64,000 nucleotides of DNA from Meandrina meandrites (GCA_963693305.1 OY855905.1:36033137-36097136), one strand, 5' to 3'; counted from the first letter of the stretch, positions 12,201-22,164 are shown. A program made the numbers and translations. The notes: generated by a model not told the origin, from the letters alone.

Positions 12201-15200
12201 AATTTTTAATGTAGTGCGCTACGTTGCGTTGTAGTACGCTGCGTTACAGTGCAACGCAAGTGTGTACATCCTTCCATATCCTCCCCTTTTTTCCGCAAAA
12301 ATGTTTTCCAACTAAACCAGACACTGCTTTGAAGGATGAAATAAAAGAGACACGGGGAAAAAAGAAAAGAGTCACCCGTTCATAGGTAAGGCACAAGTAC
12401 AGTTTATATTTCATTTTTTTGTTTTTCATTTTCAGTCGATGCTATTTGACTACGCTGGTTTCTTCTTTGTACCGCTGACCTCTCGCTTGGTGAATGATGA
12501 CTCAGCCGGTTGCCGTAAGCTGACAGCTCTTGCTATCAAGTCACTTCTTCACAAAGTAAGCCATAGATTATTTAGAGTCCCGAGCCGCGGTCATGGTGGG
12601 AAAGAACGTCCATTTTAACAAAGTTACTTTAGTTAAAGGTCGCGCTTATCTCCTTACTAGCAATATTACATAACGACAATGACGTAAAGCCGACCAAGAA
12701 CGCAACGCAGTGACCCCTTCCAGGGCTTGAACTCTATGTACTCGATCCGAAGTCCAGTAAAATGAAGACTGTAAAACCACTTTCACTGGTTAGGGCTTTT
12801 AACTTCAGTAATCCCCGTGATGTCATTATTTCTTGTTTTTTTGTCCTCAGCTTGATGCCGACCAGCGACAGAAGCTATTTTCAATTGTATTGTTATGGTT
12901 CAAAGATGAAAAGGTAAGCACAACCCCCCCCCCCCCCCCTCCCCAAACTGAAATTCCGCCGTCTATCGGACGAGAACGTACCACGTGACGCCTGTCACTC
13001 AAAAGTGTATAACTCCTTGGGGTGTATAAAATTCACTAACTCCCAGAGGAAACAACAGCTTGAACCTTGGACTACCACGGTATGAACGCGAAGCGATTCG
13101 AAGTTGTGGGTGAATGCTAAATTTTCTCCATTATTTTATTCGTACCGGGAATCAAATTATTTTTACACGCAAAATTGTTTTTTGACTCAAAGAGAGAGAT
13201 ATATCTCAATGCAGTTTGAAGGGACAAAGCATCGCGTAGTGTTAACAATTTTAATGAACAAATTCATGTCGTTTTCAGCCGAAGGAAAATTTTGCGCTGA
13301 ATAATAAAGACAACAGAGCGTTTATTTTTAGTTGGTTTAATGAGTGCCTCCACGGGAAGCAGTGAGTTTTGTTTCCCCTCAACCCTCAATCGGAAAGCAA
13401 ATTGCGTTGTCAATGAAAATCTGATGCGCCCGCAACTCCAGTCCACAAGCCAACACAATTCGGAAAATTAGGTAACATCCGAGCGGATCTTCGCACGTAA
13501 AGAACCAGAGTCTCCCTCAAATTGGAGGAGTGTTCTTAAATAACACCGAAGAATTTTATGGGACTTTGTTCCAAAAAAAAAAACCAGATCACTTGTCAAA
13601 TGTAATTTGCATGTTAAAAACAAAAACGTCCACAAACTGCTACTAATATGATAAGGCAGCGACAAGGAAAGTGGCATTATAAACATTTGCAAAGTTTTGA
13701 GTGGGCGCAACCTGGTGGCAGTGTGTGCGCAGAACTTGACATTTTAAATTATATACCTTGAACTACTCACTAGTAAACGCCAAGAAGAGAACTTTAAAAC
13801 TTATTTAATCGATTTCCAACATAAGATATGAACTAAAACAGCAGAACAACTTTCAAGAGACTAAATGATTTTTTTTTTTAAATAAATCAATTTACAATGA
13901 CTGAACTAAAATGAAGAACAGCAAAGTGATCCTCTGATTATCTCCTTTACTGCTTGTTTGACTTCGCGAATCTTCCAGCAGTAAAGGAACGGGTTTAAGG
14001 ATGAGTTTAAGTAAACTAGAGTCAGTGTTAAATCCCAAGCGAGATAATCGGATGAAAGCAGCCCACCATTACTAAACAAAGCTACTACTATACCATAAGG
14101 TATATAACAAGCAACTAACGTCAACTGCACCCACAGTGCACTGGACACTGCCTTTCTGTATCGCGCTATGTTCAGTGGACTCACTTGGTTCGGTTGTTCA
14201 ACATGGCCGTGTACTTGAGCTTGACGGTGACGGAGTGTGAGGAAAATCTTGGTGTACGAGACGATTGAGGTTACTATAAATAATGGTATACCAATATAGC
14301 CGTAGCAAAGGGTAATAAGACTGTTTATGAGGTACGCTGTCCCAGCGAAAGTGGACATTATCCAAAAGATTACTACAATCACATATGTTCGCTTTAAAGT
14401 TACAACGTGTCTGTACCTCAGCCCTAACAACAGGGCAAGAAGCCTGTCCACGCTTATTGCAGTTACTGTCAACAAAGACACTGAAGACAAAGTATAGCCG
14501 ATTATGTAAGTAGAGGTTACTACGTACCGACAAAGATTCCATTTTTCGTGAATCACAGACATCCAATAGACAACACTGAGGGGCTCTACAATAAGACCAA
14601 CGCAGAGATCAGTCGTTGCCAAACAACGATACAAGAGTTTGGACGGGGGATGAAGGGACGACTCTTTGTGAAGGGCGACTAAGATCAGAGTATTTCCAAG
14701 GACTGCAGTAATCGATAGGAAAATGTTGAACGCTGAAATACATATCAACGGTTCGTGTATTCCACCTGACCAGCCGGGCAAGCATCCCAGTTGTTTAACT
14801 GTTTGAGTGTGTTCTTCTCCTCCAGTGAAGTTTGATACCGCCATTATTCTGCAACGTAGATTTCTGTAGTGTTGACGCCAGATGTTTTCAGCTTCCACGC
14901 AGGATCACAAAAGCTCGCTGTTCTGAATTGACATGGGCGGCTTTATGGCGCTAAATAATATTTGCACCTGCAGCACTCTTTTTTCAACCTCGTTCCAGGA
15001 GAGAGAGACCCTGGGAACGAGGTTGCTGTCTTTTATTTTTTCAAAACATGCCAAATTTTACTGGAAATTGTCAGTGCAATTATTCAGAAGGAAAGTACAT
15101 ATTTTATGACAAGAACCGTGCGCAACAGCCCGCTGTTATATGTTTGATTGTTTTTACTTACTTGAAAAAAAAAATTACATTAACGTCGAATGCCGAAAGA

Positions 15201-18200
15201 TTATTTCTCGCAAAATCCAGCAGTAACAAAATATGATAAATTGGCTGAGCCCAACATTCGAGTGTTATTGTTTGGTTGATAATTAGTGGACTTCAGTGGT
15301 AGACTTGTTGGTGCCTGCGATTTTTGTTCGATTTCGCTTCGGTATCGTGCTGTGGTTGGAATACCTGTTATTAGTATATACCACACAAGTGAATAGTGCT
15401 TTCCGTGCGCGCTGATTGGTCAACTCGGAGGTGATTAGCAAAGTACTATTCACCTCCGAGCAGCCGAAAAGAAACAAAATGGCTTCGCGCGTCGCTTTGT
15501 GTACCGAAAGTAATGTTTTGGTCCGTCAGTTATTCAACTTTTGTGGTATATACTAAAACAATTATTCACCTCAGTGTCGGTGAAAGTGGTGGATATTTAC
15601 CTCCACTTCGGTGAATGATTGTTAATTATTTCATGTTTGACAAATTTTGTTTTGTTACTCAAAAACCTTTACTTTACTTACAACCCTGTTGAATATTAAA
15701 GTGCCCACATGATCAAATTTTTGATGTCCGTTTTCCTTTATGATGTCCGTCCATCCATCCATCCGATCTCCACTCTTCAGACTTTTTGTAGTCATCTTAG
15801 GTCTTTTAATATTTTTTTTTGGGGGGGGGGGGGGGGGTTGGGAGGGGGGGTGGGGAATCGCTGGATAACCTGTCATTCGGTAAGGATTAAGGTAAGGATT
15901 GCGCATCTTGATTAGTGAAGTCTAGCTTTTTCAAGTTTGTCGTTCTTCGTCCGTCCCAATCTTTCCCAGTTTGTTATTTTTGCTACCTTATCGAACAATT
16001 GTTTCATTATTTTGAGGTTTCTTTAATTTCTAGTTCGTAAGAAAATCAAAATTTGGTTTTAAAGTTTAAGCAAGGGAATATCATACTCTCTTGGTAAGAG
16101 ACTGACTTTCTGCGATTTAATTCTTATTTTGTAGGTCAGTCTTCAGCGTCTTGCTGCTCAAGTCAGTGGTTTGTTCGTTGAAGTTGAAGGAAAGAACTTT
16201 GAAAAACGACTTGGAATTGTGTTACCACTTGTTGCCAGCATCATAGCTCCAGACCAGCTTGAAATGGTAATTAAATAGTGATTATGTAGAGAACAAACCA
16301 TATCACAAAATTTATCAAGTGTCGCACCATTTTTATTGCAAGTCATCAACTTCTTCATTCTCCTCTCTTTTCCCAAAACGACCAAATTCCCACTTTTCAC
16401 TTCCTTGCGATGCTCTGAGCATGTTTCTTTCGATTAGCAATCAGTCCATGTGGAAAACATTGCTCTTATCATTCGGTATAGGCCATTTCCGAGTTACATT
16501 TTACCTCTGTGTCAAAACGAGCCTTCGTGCGAAACCATTCATATGAAAATGAGTTTAACCTGCACGTCCATTTTCGTGCAAATCAAACTTATTTTCATTT
16601 GAATGGTTTCGCACGAGGACTCGTTTTGAAAATGAGGCAAAGGGCAACTCGGAAATGACCTACTGTATTCGTTTAGGAGGAACCTGTGGAGGAGGAACAA
16701 CAAGCTAACAGCTCCGAGGGCCTTCACCGGATCAAGGATCACCTTCTTTTCAACGCGCTTTCATTACTGGCGAAGGTGATCAAACAGTGCCAGGTTATCA
16801 GGCATCCAAGCCGACAACAGGAAATGGCCCAAATCTGGGGTAAGTGACATCTTCCAACAGAATGTCTGGAACTGGAGGATCGTCGTGAGTCTGCTTGAAG
16901 AGTTTCCGATTTCTAATGTGTAATCAAAAATAGGCACGAGCACTCCGATGATTGTTACGTCACGTCAACTTGCCGTCATGTCACTTGGCAACACCTCTGC
17001 TGAAAACCAAAGTCTCAGTCAGTTCACAACAAAATGTACTTTGATTGATGAATTGTTGATTTATTGAAATTCAAACGTAGCCCGCAGAATTCGATTTTGC
17101 ATAGTATTCACCATTTCACTACTGCCCTGGTTAAGTTCTTCTTGAATACATGTCAGTGCATTATTTCCTCCTGTATTCACTGCTGCTTACTCTATCCGAC
17201 AGAATCTGTTGAAGCACACTTACTTCATCCACACGCCTGGGTCCGACTCGTGTCCAGTCGATTGCTTGGTTTTCTTTTTGCCTCATGGAGACCCGAGGAC
17301 CTGGTTGCTGGTTATCAGAAGGGAAATCCCTCAATCGATTACCTGCAGGAGGATTTACCAGCAAAGGTTTAACTCTTGTTCTTTGTTTTAATGATTCTAA
17401 CTTTACAACTTATACCATGGCTATAAAGTGCCCCTGCACGAACGTGCACGCCTCACCTCAGCATACGAAATGCATCACTGAAAGGGGTGTTAACATAAGC
17501 GTTGTGCGTTGTTGGCATATGTTGCACCTTTATTAGTAACAACTTATCTGTTAATAATGTTACGTACTACATCCCAATTTGTGACAAGTGGGGACGTTGG
17601 AAGTAAAGGCGAATTTCATTATATGCATGGGAAATGCGCTGTATAAATGCATAACCATTTAATAATTACCCCTCACTCGGTTCTTTTTACCGTGCAGGTA
17701 GCCAAACTTTGTGACGACTTTAGCATCCAACTACGTTCGCCTCTTTTGGAAAACGAATTGGGAGAACAGGTAAGACTGAAATCTTACAAGCAACTACTGT
17801 ACTTTGATACTGTTTAATATTTGTGATCGCGAAGAAAATACTATGATTGTCTAATTTCGATGTTTTAAATTCAGCCTAAAACATTACGCATCACTATGAG
17901 GCTCCAGGGAATAAACCCTGCATATTCTATAGTTAACTCCCCGGAGCCGCGTACTGAGGTCTATTGTTTTAGGCTGAATTTTAATATATCGAAATTGGGC
18001 TACTGCTACCGTTTAATGGAGGGAACCGTCGCCTAGTGGTTACGACGCTGGACTTGTTATCCCGGTATCCCGAGCTGGGTTCAAATCCTCCTCCCTGCCA
18101 CTCGATGGAATTGCGTTCGGTGGTCCTGAATTCAACTTCTCCACGCTTTGTAAATAACCAACTGGTCAGCCCCCTGCCAGTTGGGATTTTTAACAGTTTT

Positions 18201-20250
18201 CTGTTCTATTTACAGTATTTGTTTTATGTACAGTGTCCTCAGTAAGCAATGCAGTGCTAAATACATTGACACTTGACGTGATTTATTTTAATTATCATTA
18301 TTATTATTTTTATTTATTTCTGATTGTTCCCATTACACAGATTGTAAAGAACTTGGTCTTCCTGGCCAAAACGCTGCAGATCCTAGACGGGGAAAGCAAG
18401 TTAAAGGTGGAAAGTAGACAAGACAAGACTGTTGCTCGTAGACTTGGTATAAACAGAACTGAAGAGGGACCATGTTACACGCTAACCGCTCTTATAACCA
18501 ACATGAACAAGTTAGCAACACTAGAAGCTTCTCAAACCCCTAAACATACCCAAAAGGTCAGTAGACTCGTGAAATCCTTATCAATCTTTTGAAATCTTAT
18601 TTGGCTATATTAGCTGCAAAACAAAATCCACGCGCGAAATTTGCAGTCCTTGTCGCTAGTTGCAGGAACCACGTGTTTTAGCCGAGATTTCTGGCCTGGG
18701 TGTCAGTGAGGCCTGATTAAACGCTAATCCTGGATTAAAAGAAAACAAGGTAGCGTCTATCTCGCTTAATGGCGAGAATAACCAATCTTCAAAGTAAAAG
18801 GAAATTAAGACTTAATGAAACTTAAAATTGTTGCTAATGAAGCTCAGTTAGAGGAAATGATACGAAGATTTTGTATTGACTATCGCAAACTAAAGTCAGT
18901 AATCATAATTTAGATCATCACCGCGCGTGATGATCTTTTTGATTGCTAACTTAAGCTTGCGATAGTCCATACAAAATCGTCGTATCATTTTATTTGCTTA
19001 CAGAGATCATGTGTGTTACGATGGCTTGCTGCAGTGGCTATTAATCTTGGAAAAGAAGGCATTGAACCGCACCTTGCGGACCTTCTAAGCCCGGTTTACA
19101 GGGAGCTGGAGCTAGGCACGACGTACAAGGGTAAATACAGTAGAATCCCGTTAATTAAACCACCAACGAGCCAACAAAACATGATCGTGTTCACTGGCCT
19201 TCAGGCAATGTCTACTCTATCTAGCAGGTATCGAGCAGCTGTGAAACAAGCTACTAAAAGAACATTTCCCACTCTTTGAATTAGCACAAAATTTCAAAGT
19301 CACTGCCTAATATGTGTAGCCCATCTCCAAATTATGACCGAGTTTTTTGTTTTGTTTTATTCAAGGGTGCTGTAGCTACTGATTACTTTCTACCCACCCC
19401 CAAATTATGGCCCCCCAAATTTATTTTTGTACAGTCGAGCTCATTGTTTTGATATTTCTCAGAAGGGTGCTTTTGTTGTACATGGTCGATTTCTTTTCTT
19501 TAGATCCCGATCTCAAGAAACTTGCCCAGGAAGTTCTCGAGCTGATCAAAAGTCTCGTTGGGCGGGAAACATTTTCACGGGCGTACGCTAGCCTCCAGCA
19601 AACAGCGACAGAAGCGAAGGAAACGAGAAAGAGAAAAAAGGCATTGGAGGTAAGTCGTTATGTTATAGTGTGACTTGGACACGTAAATATTCCCTTTTCC
19701 AAAAGGATTAATGCACTGTTCTGTTCTCTTTGACGTCACGTTCTTAATCAGATGCATGTTACAGTTTTTAAGAACTTGTTGCACGTAACGTGAGGAGCAC
19801 AGACAAACGACAATATAGATTGTAGTTATAATTATTTCCAATGTAGAACATCATTTTCTGCGATGCAAAGTTACAGTTAAATCGAAGGAGATCTCAAAGT
19901 AATACTGTGTCAGCCACGAATGGCCAAATGTAAAGGGCTATAGACAACCCAAATTGAAATAAGCGGTTGCTTGCATGGCTGTTTGAGACTGATTTATGAA
20001 CTGTAAACTTCATATGGTTAGGCTAAATTTTCAACATGTCCCCCTGAACTTTAGCTCTTTCCATGTTCTTTTTGCGTCACTTTTAGTGTGGTCTAAAACT
20101 CTGTTTTCCATTTAGACGGTGGCCGACCCAGCGAAGAGTGCTCGTAAAAAACTTAAAAAGAACTTGGCAAAAAAGGAAACAAGGAAAAGGAAGATTGATT
20201 CTCTTAAGCCGGAGAGGAAGTTGAAAGCACCTCGAAGACAAGAACATTGA
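142..20250 (+). CDS. UTP20: UTP20, small-subunit processome HEAT-repeat protein (5' end outside window)
   Basis: UTP20 is a large nucleolar alpha-solenoid protein needed for 18S rRNA maturation in the SSU processome. I read 25 exons joined by GT-AG introns in one continuous frame (3531 bp, 1176 codons plus stop): 142-413, 1720-1799, 2302-2582, 2853-2992, 3392-3548, 3626-3724, 8946-9113, 9717-9883, 10034-10181, 10536-10652, 10780-10950, 11136-11267, 11365-11475, 11549-11628, 11740-11809, 12436-12555, 12851-12913, 16135-16266, 16677-16839, 17203-17366, 17698-17769, 18341-18556, 19004-19130, 19504-19649, 20116-20250. The product follows the C-terminal half of vertebrate UTP20 from memory, e.g. 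'LLDYPLGTKLQ', 'YEHETGRES', 'GKNFEKRLGIVLP', and ends in a very basic Lys/Arg tail. Exon 2302-2582 encodes a run of Asp and Glu. Introns 3725-8945 and 12914-16134 each host an intronless GPCR gene. Family identity is near certain; single splice boundaries may be off by a few bases. Confidence 0.95.
833..922. repeat. Long imperfect hairpin in UTP20 intron
   Basis: The two arms around the motif 'TTTTGGCTCGTCAC' and its complement 'GTGACGAGCCAAAA' pair over about 40 bases each with a very short loop. It looks like a folded-back or very short MITE; no protein-coding content. Confidence 0.75.
1313..1517. mobile_element. MITE-like element with about 25-bp inverted ends
   Basis: The left end carries 'TTATTATTCAACAAATT' and the right end its complement 'AATTTGTTGAATAATAA', about 200 bp apart. 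No ORF of note lies between them. The exact boundary and target duplication are not clear. Confidence 0.55.
3028..3285. repeat. (TTCG)n tetranucleotide microsatellite
   Basis: About 200 bp of near-perfect TTCG repeats pass into mixed CGTG/CGTT repeats. The tract fills well over half of the 399-bp UTP20 intron between exons 2853-2992 and 3392-3548. It stays open in several frames on both strands (Phe-Val-Arg-Ser or Asn-Glu-Arg-Thr repeats), but these are artefacts of a 4-base repeat, not genes. Confidence 0.97.
3725..6188 (+). other. UTP20 intron 5' of the nested GPCR
   Basis: I see no exon, RNA gene or clear transposon. The sequence is AT-rich with short homopolymers. The part just before 6189 probably holds the promoter and 5' UTR of the nested GPCR, but I cannot point to a core promoter motif. 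Confidence 0.6.
6189..7316 (+). CDS. Class A (rhodopsin-like) GPCR, probable peptide receptor, intronless, nested in UTP20 intron
   Basis: Plasma-membrane receptor of 375 residues with seven hydrophobic segments. Start ATG at 6189; two N-glycosylation sequons follow (Asn2, Asn5). Class A marks: GN in TM1 (about 40-41), 'NMSAAD' in TM2 (64-69), Cys101 and Cys177 for the extracellular disulfide, DRF (125-127) in place of DRY, 'FAVCW' in TM6 with Trp259, and NPCIY (294-298). The C-tail is about 70 residues and Ser/Thr-containing. Overall pattern resembles neuropeptide Y/RFamide-type receptors; that is family-level inference and the ligand is unknown. The gene is one exon, on the same strand as UTP20 but inside its intron 3725-8945, so it needs its own promoter. 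An AATAAA lies near 7793. Confidence 0.93.
   Translation: MNESNQTSVPAQFCGADTSSVTQVIEVSLYVIVMLVSLIGNALIFAVVFKNRRMRTPVNFFVVNMSAADILITVFYMPRMISRVFLGSEWGISGGFGHFLCKVVPFTQELSASVSVLTLILMAVDRFFAVLFPLKRIFTNTVAYACIAFVWLTAMAVRSPMFYGLHFIQREDGKTFCGLQLDSEVAFNIYLRFAFVLFYVIPLFLIVVLYSAVLVSLKKRKPVGVDLTNIQRKYKDRLKRTRKVMNMLFTIVFVFAVCWCLHFFFPILSVRFGTKVCKLIFPAFFLGHASSAINPCIYLIYIENYRRGFCAILNPLYRRCFARVISNSRVMPQDCSDVVGRRHNDSNNLSLTLGTLDCERTVRPRTIEPLTVVGT
7945..8160 (+). mobile_element. tRNA-derived SINE with (ATTT)n tail
   Basis: The head contains a box A-like 'GTGGCGCAGTGGTGAGAGCG' and a box B-like 'GGTTCTCGTCC' at polymerase III spacing. A non-tRNA body and a tail of TTTATTTATT repeats follow. This is the standard build of a tRNA-derived SINE. 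The tRNA part is too degenerate to be a working tRNA gene. Confidence 0.8.
8520..8630 (-). mobile_element. tRNA-like SINE fragment, minus strand
   Basis: Read on the minus strand it has a box A-like 'TTGTTAGCGCATTGGGC' and a box B-like 'GAGTTCTACGG', then sequence complementary to 'CTTGCCCAAGAGCACAAC'. That combination is common in invertebrate SINE relics. Boundaries are uncertain. Confidence 0.55.
9315..9593. mobile_element. CCAAT-bearing MITE, family A copy 1
   Basis: Ends in inverted repeats 'TAGAGAAGTTTTCAAT' and 'ATTGAAAACAGCTCTA'. It shares its body with copies at 44401-44693 and 47892-48125, all three in introns. The body repeats CCAAT and ATTGG motifs. No coding capacity. It lies in the UTP20 intron between exons 8946-9113 and 9717-9883. 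Confidence 0.8.
12924..12939. repeat. Poly-C run beside a UTP20 donor
   Basis: Sixteen consecutive C bases begin about ten bases after the splice donor of exon 12851-12913. Confidence 0.9.
13906..14844 (-). CDS. Orphan class A GPCR, intronless, antisense inside UTP20 intron
   Basis: Seven-helix receptor of 312 residues from the first real ATG (14844 on the minus strand); the frame is open a further 18 codons upstream but without ATG. An N-glycosylation sequon (NFT) sits at residues 5-7. Class A marks: 'LGN' in TM1, 'LATTDL' in TM2, 'SVDRLLAL' after TM3 with DRL for DRY (133-135), and 'LNPFLY' in TM7. The C-tail is short and ends in Cys/Ser. The TM3 and TM7 motifs are of the kind seen in large cnidarian orphan sets annotated as adenosine- or melanocortin-like. 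Those names are best-hit labels, so I give no ligand. The gene sits opposite to UTP20 in intron 12914-16134. Confidence 0.9.
   Translation of the reverse strand: MAVSNFTGGEEHTQTVKQLGCLPGWSGGIHEPLICISAFNIFLSITAVLGNTLILVALHKESSLHPPSKLLYRCLATTDLCVGLIVEPLSVVYWMSVIHEKWNLCRYVVTSTYIIGYTLSSVSLLTVTAISVDRLLALLLGLRYRHVVTLKRTYVIVVIFWIMSTFAGTAYLINSLITLCYGYIGIPLFIVTSIVSYTKIFLTLRHRQAQVHGHVEQPNQVSPLNIARYRKAVSSALWVQLTLVACYIPYGIVVALFSNGGLLSSDYLAWDLTLTLVYLNSSLNPFLYCWKIREVKQAVKEIIRGSLCCSSF
14985..15029. repeat. Short palindrome with GGGAACGAGG ends
   Basis: 'CCTCGTTCC' and 'GGGAACGAGG' face each other around a short purine-rich spacer, giving a small hairpin upstream of the minus-strand GPCR. Confidence 0.6.
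15371..15625. mobile_element. MITE family B copy 1
   Basis: Inverted motifs 'TTAGTATATACCACACAAG' and its near complement frame a body with CCAAT/ATTGG sites. They are followed by a second hairpin built on 'CACCTCAGTGTCGGTGAA'. The same sequence occurs in the opposite orientation at 51766-52019. It is non-coding. Confidence 0.8.
15821..15856. repeat. Long G-run tract, possible G-quadruplex
   Basis: A run of 17 G is followed within 20 bases by further runs of 7 and 4 G on the plus strand, after a poly-T stretch. It lies in the UTP20 intron between 12914 and 16134. Confidence 0.85.
16481..16660. mobile_element. 180-bp MITE abutting a UTP20 splice acceptor
   Basis: Inverted ends 'GGCCATTTCCGAGTT' and 'AACTCGGAAATGACC' are flanked on both sides by TA, the expected target duplication of Tc1/mariner-type elements. 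Longer inner arms also pair ('GAAACCATTCATATGAAAAT' region). Only about 16 bases separate its right end from the acceptor of exon 16677-16839. Confidence 0.85.
17830..17998. mobile_element. Inverted-repeat element in UTP20 intron
   Basis: 'AATTCAGCCTAAAACA' near 17871 and 'TGTTTTAGGCTGAATT' near 17967, extended outward by 'ATTTCGAT'/'ATCGAAAT', frame about 100 bp of unrelated sequence. It is non-coding and looks like a MITE. Confidence 0.65.
18015..18245 (+). mobile_element. tRNA-derived SINE in UTP20 intron
   Basis: The head has a box A-like 'GTCGCCTAGTGGTTACGACG' and a good box B 'GGTTCAAATCC'. A body of about 130 bp without tRNA resemblance follows. It lies just before exon 18341-18556. 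A working tRNA is unlikely because the acceptor and anticodon arms do not fold cleanly. Confidence 0.8.
18855..18990. repeat. Near-perfect long hairpin 13 bp upstream of a UTP20 acceptor
   Basis: Arms of about 65 bases starting 'AAATGATACGAAGATTTTGT' and ending in its near complement meet at a CGCG centre. The right arm ends just before the acceptor of exon 19004-19130. Confidence 0.85.
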
Positions 20251-20330
20251 CAAGGGAATGGCGCCGGATATTTTCGTCAAGTTTAGAGACAAACATCCAT
20301 CAAAGCGAAGTGTACCACTTTCCTCGCGGT

Positions 20331-20336
20331 AATAAA
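20331..20336 (+). terminator. Candidate UTP20 poly(A) signal
   Basis: AATAAA lies about 80 bases after the UTP20 stop codon. Another AATAAA is present near 20506, so more than one 3' end is possible. Confidence 0.55.
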
Positions 20337-21141
20337 GGATGTTCGATAACCAATCAGATTGCAGACAGTTTGTCCCACTGTTCTGTCAGCCTTGAGAGAA
20401 CTGTTAATCTGAAATATACTAACTCATGTACAAACTATCACCATGCAAATCGCTATTAAATTTTTAGAAATTGTGAGATACCATGGAAAAGGTTCCTGTT
20501 CTCACCAAATAAATACATACCCGAATTTTTTAAAACACCAGCAATATTACATTGTTTATATCAGTTAGTTTTCCTTATAAGTCGCGAAATTTGAAATGAA
20601 AGGTGCGTTTTCATTTAGTCGTAATTTTAGTAAACTGTACTTTGCTGCCTCCTCAAGTCGTACTCCAGTTACAGAATGAAACGCTTAATAAAAAATAATG
20701 AAAATAATAAAAGTTGTTTGTAGTGGTCGTGCACTTAGCTTGCAGCGGAAGCTGTAAAAAGGGAAGCTAGGATTTCAAACAAGAAGTTTATCCGCGCAAA
20801 CTCTTTCAGAAAGTGCATGAATAAAGTACAAGGATGGGAAGAAGAGAGTTTTGTAAGGAATATAACCACTGATCTATTTATTTTCGAAGAGTGATCGACG
20901 CTTTATTGCCTTGAAATCAAATGTAAAACAGTCAATAAGAAAAATCATATTTCAGTAGAGCTTCAAGGAAAAATTGCTCAAACGGAAAGTGAAGTTAAAG
21001 TGAAGCTATTATTGTAATCACTGAGGGTTTCCTGTTATCTCACAAAATATCAAATTAAAAACTACACTGCATTCAAACCATTTGTATCGGATTTACATAT
21101 TAAAATTACACAGAATGGCAACTATAGATAACTGTACTGAG
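20337..21141. other. Gene-free interval between UTP20 and the third GPCR
   Basis: AT-rich sequence holding the 3' ends of two converging genes. I see no ORF, RNA gene or transposon that I can support. Confidence 0.6.
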
Positions 21142-22164
21142 CTACAATTTTGTGTCGAATGTGTAATTTTCACTTTTTGTGAACCTTCTCTTGATTCCTG
21201 TACAACACTGACAAGTTGTTTTAACGTAGCGTTTCCAAGCTTGTCTGTACTTGGGAAGCCGCCAACAAATCACGAAGGGATTCACCATCGAGTGCAGATA
21301 AGAAAATGTTATTTCCAAACCAGTCGCCACGAGTAACATCTGTGGATACGAATAACACGGGACGCAGAAATATACCAAGCTCGTTAGCACAAAAAATGGA
21401 GTTATGATGAAAAGAGAAACTACAATTGCAAGCGCCATGGCCTTCGCAAATCGCGTTTCTTTGTAGGTGTAAATTTGCTGGGAAACTCGAATGCTGTGCT
21501 GCAGGATCCGCTTTTGCCAGGATTTGTTGTTTTTGCGAAGTCGATAGAGAATCATCATATAAAGACAGAAGATGACATCAAAGAATACGATCATATGAGC
21601 ACCGAAAACGAGACTTATCACGAAGAAGCTGTTTTCAAACACGAAGGCTGCAATTCCAAAGCAAATGAAATAGAACCAAAGCAGAGTGATCGCCAGGTTT
21701 ATTCTTCGACGGGTCACAATGGATTTGTACTGCAAGGGCGTTACCACAGCACAAAATCGGTCGATTGACAAGAGCATAACATGTGCAAAAGACGCGCCGA
21801 CAAAGATGGATGAAAGTGAATAAATTGCGTGGAATGAAAACGCTATTTTTTCAGCTACGGCCAATGCCAAAAGCCAGTACGCGTTGACTGGGGACAGAAT
21901 CAAACCAATGAACAAATCTGCGATTGCCATGGATTGGAGAATGAAGTTTGAGGGTGTACTGCGTAAGTTCTTCAGCGGATCTTTCCACACTGCAAAAATC
22001 ACAAACGCATTGCAGAAGATGATCAGAGGGGTTATCACACATAAGATAATGCCTTGTATCCATGAGAAAGTTATGAGACGTTTTCCCTGATGTTTCAGCA
22101 CCGTGTTTGAAGCGATTTCGCCACTCATGTGCCAGAAATCACTGTGGTTGAATATTGATGCCAT
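21142..22164 (-). CDS. Divergent class A GPCR, intronless
   Basis: Seven-helix receptor of 340 residues read from the ATG at 22164 on the minus strand; the frame stays open four codons upstream without ATG. There is an early N-glycosylation sequon (NHS). It has Asn and Asp in TM1 and TM2 ('SMAIADL'), 'SIDRFCAV' with DRF after TM3, and 'MVNPFVICW' at TM7. Three class A hallmarks are missing: the TM3-entry cysteine of the usual disulfide, the TM6 Trp ('SLFIITPFF' instead of CWxP), and the Tyr of NPxxY, replaced by Ile. Automated labels would probably be amine- or opsin-like, but the missing residues make a ligand guess unsafe. The gene converges on UTP20, about 900 bp away. Confidence 0.88.
   Translation of the reverse strand: MASIFNHSDFWHMSGEIASNTVLKHQGKRLITFSWIQGIILCVITPLIIFCNAFVIFAVWKDPLKNLRSTPSNFILQSMAIADLFIGLILSPVNAYWLLALAVAEKIAFSFHAIYSLSSIFVGASFAHVMLLSIDRFCAVVTPLQYKSIVTRRRINLAITLLWFYFICFGIAAFVFENSFFVISLVFGAHMIVFFDVIFCLYMMILYRLRKNNKSWQKRILQHSIRVSQQIYTYKETRFAKAMALAIVVSLFIITPFFVLTSLVYFCVPCYSYPQMLLVATGLEITFSYLHSMVNPFVICWRLPKYRQAWKRYVKTTCQCCTGIKRRFTKSENYTFDTKL

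Noticed and set aside
18017..18092. tRNA gene (box A and box B present)
   Set aside because: The sequence does not fold into a full cloverleaf and continues into a SINE body, so I called it a SINE head.
21475..21768. 97-residue plus-strand frame
   Set aside because: It is antisense to the third GPCR; the GPCR frame explains the sequence.
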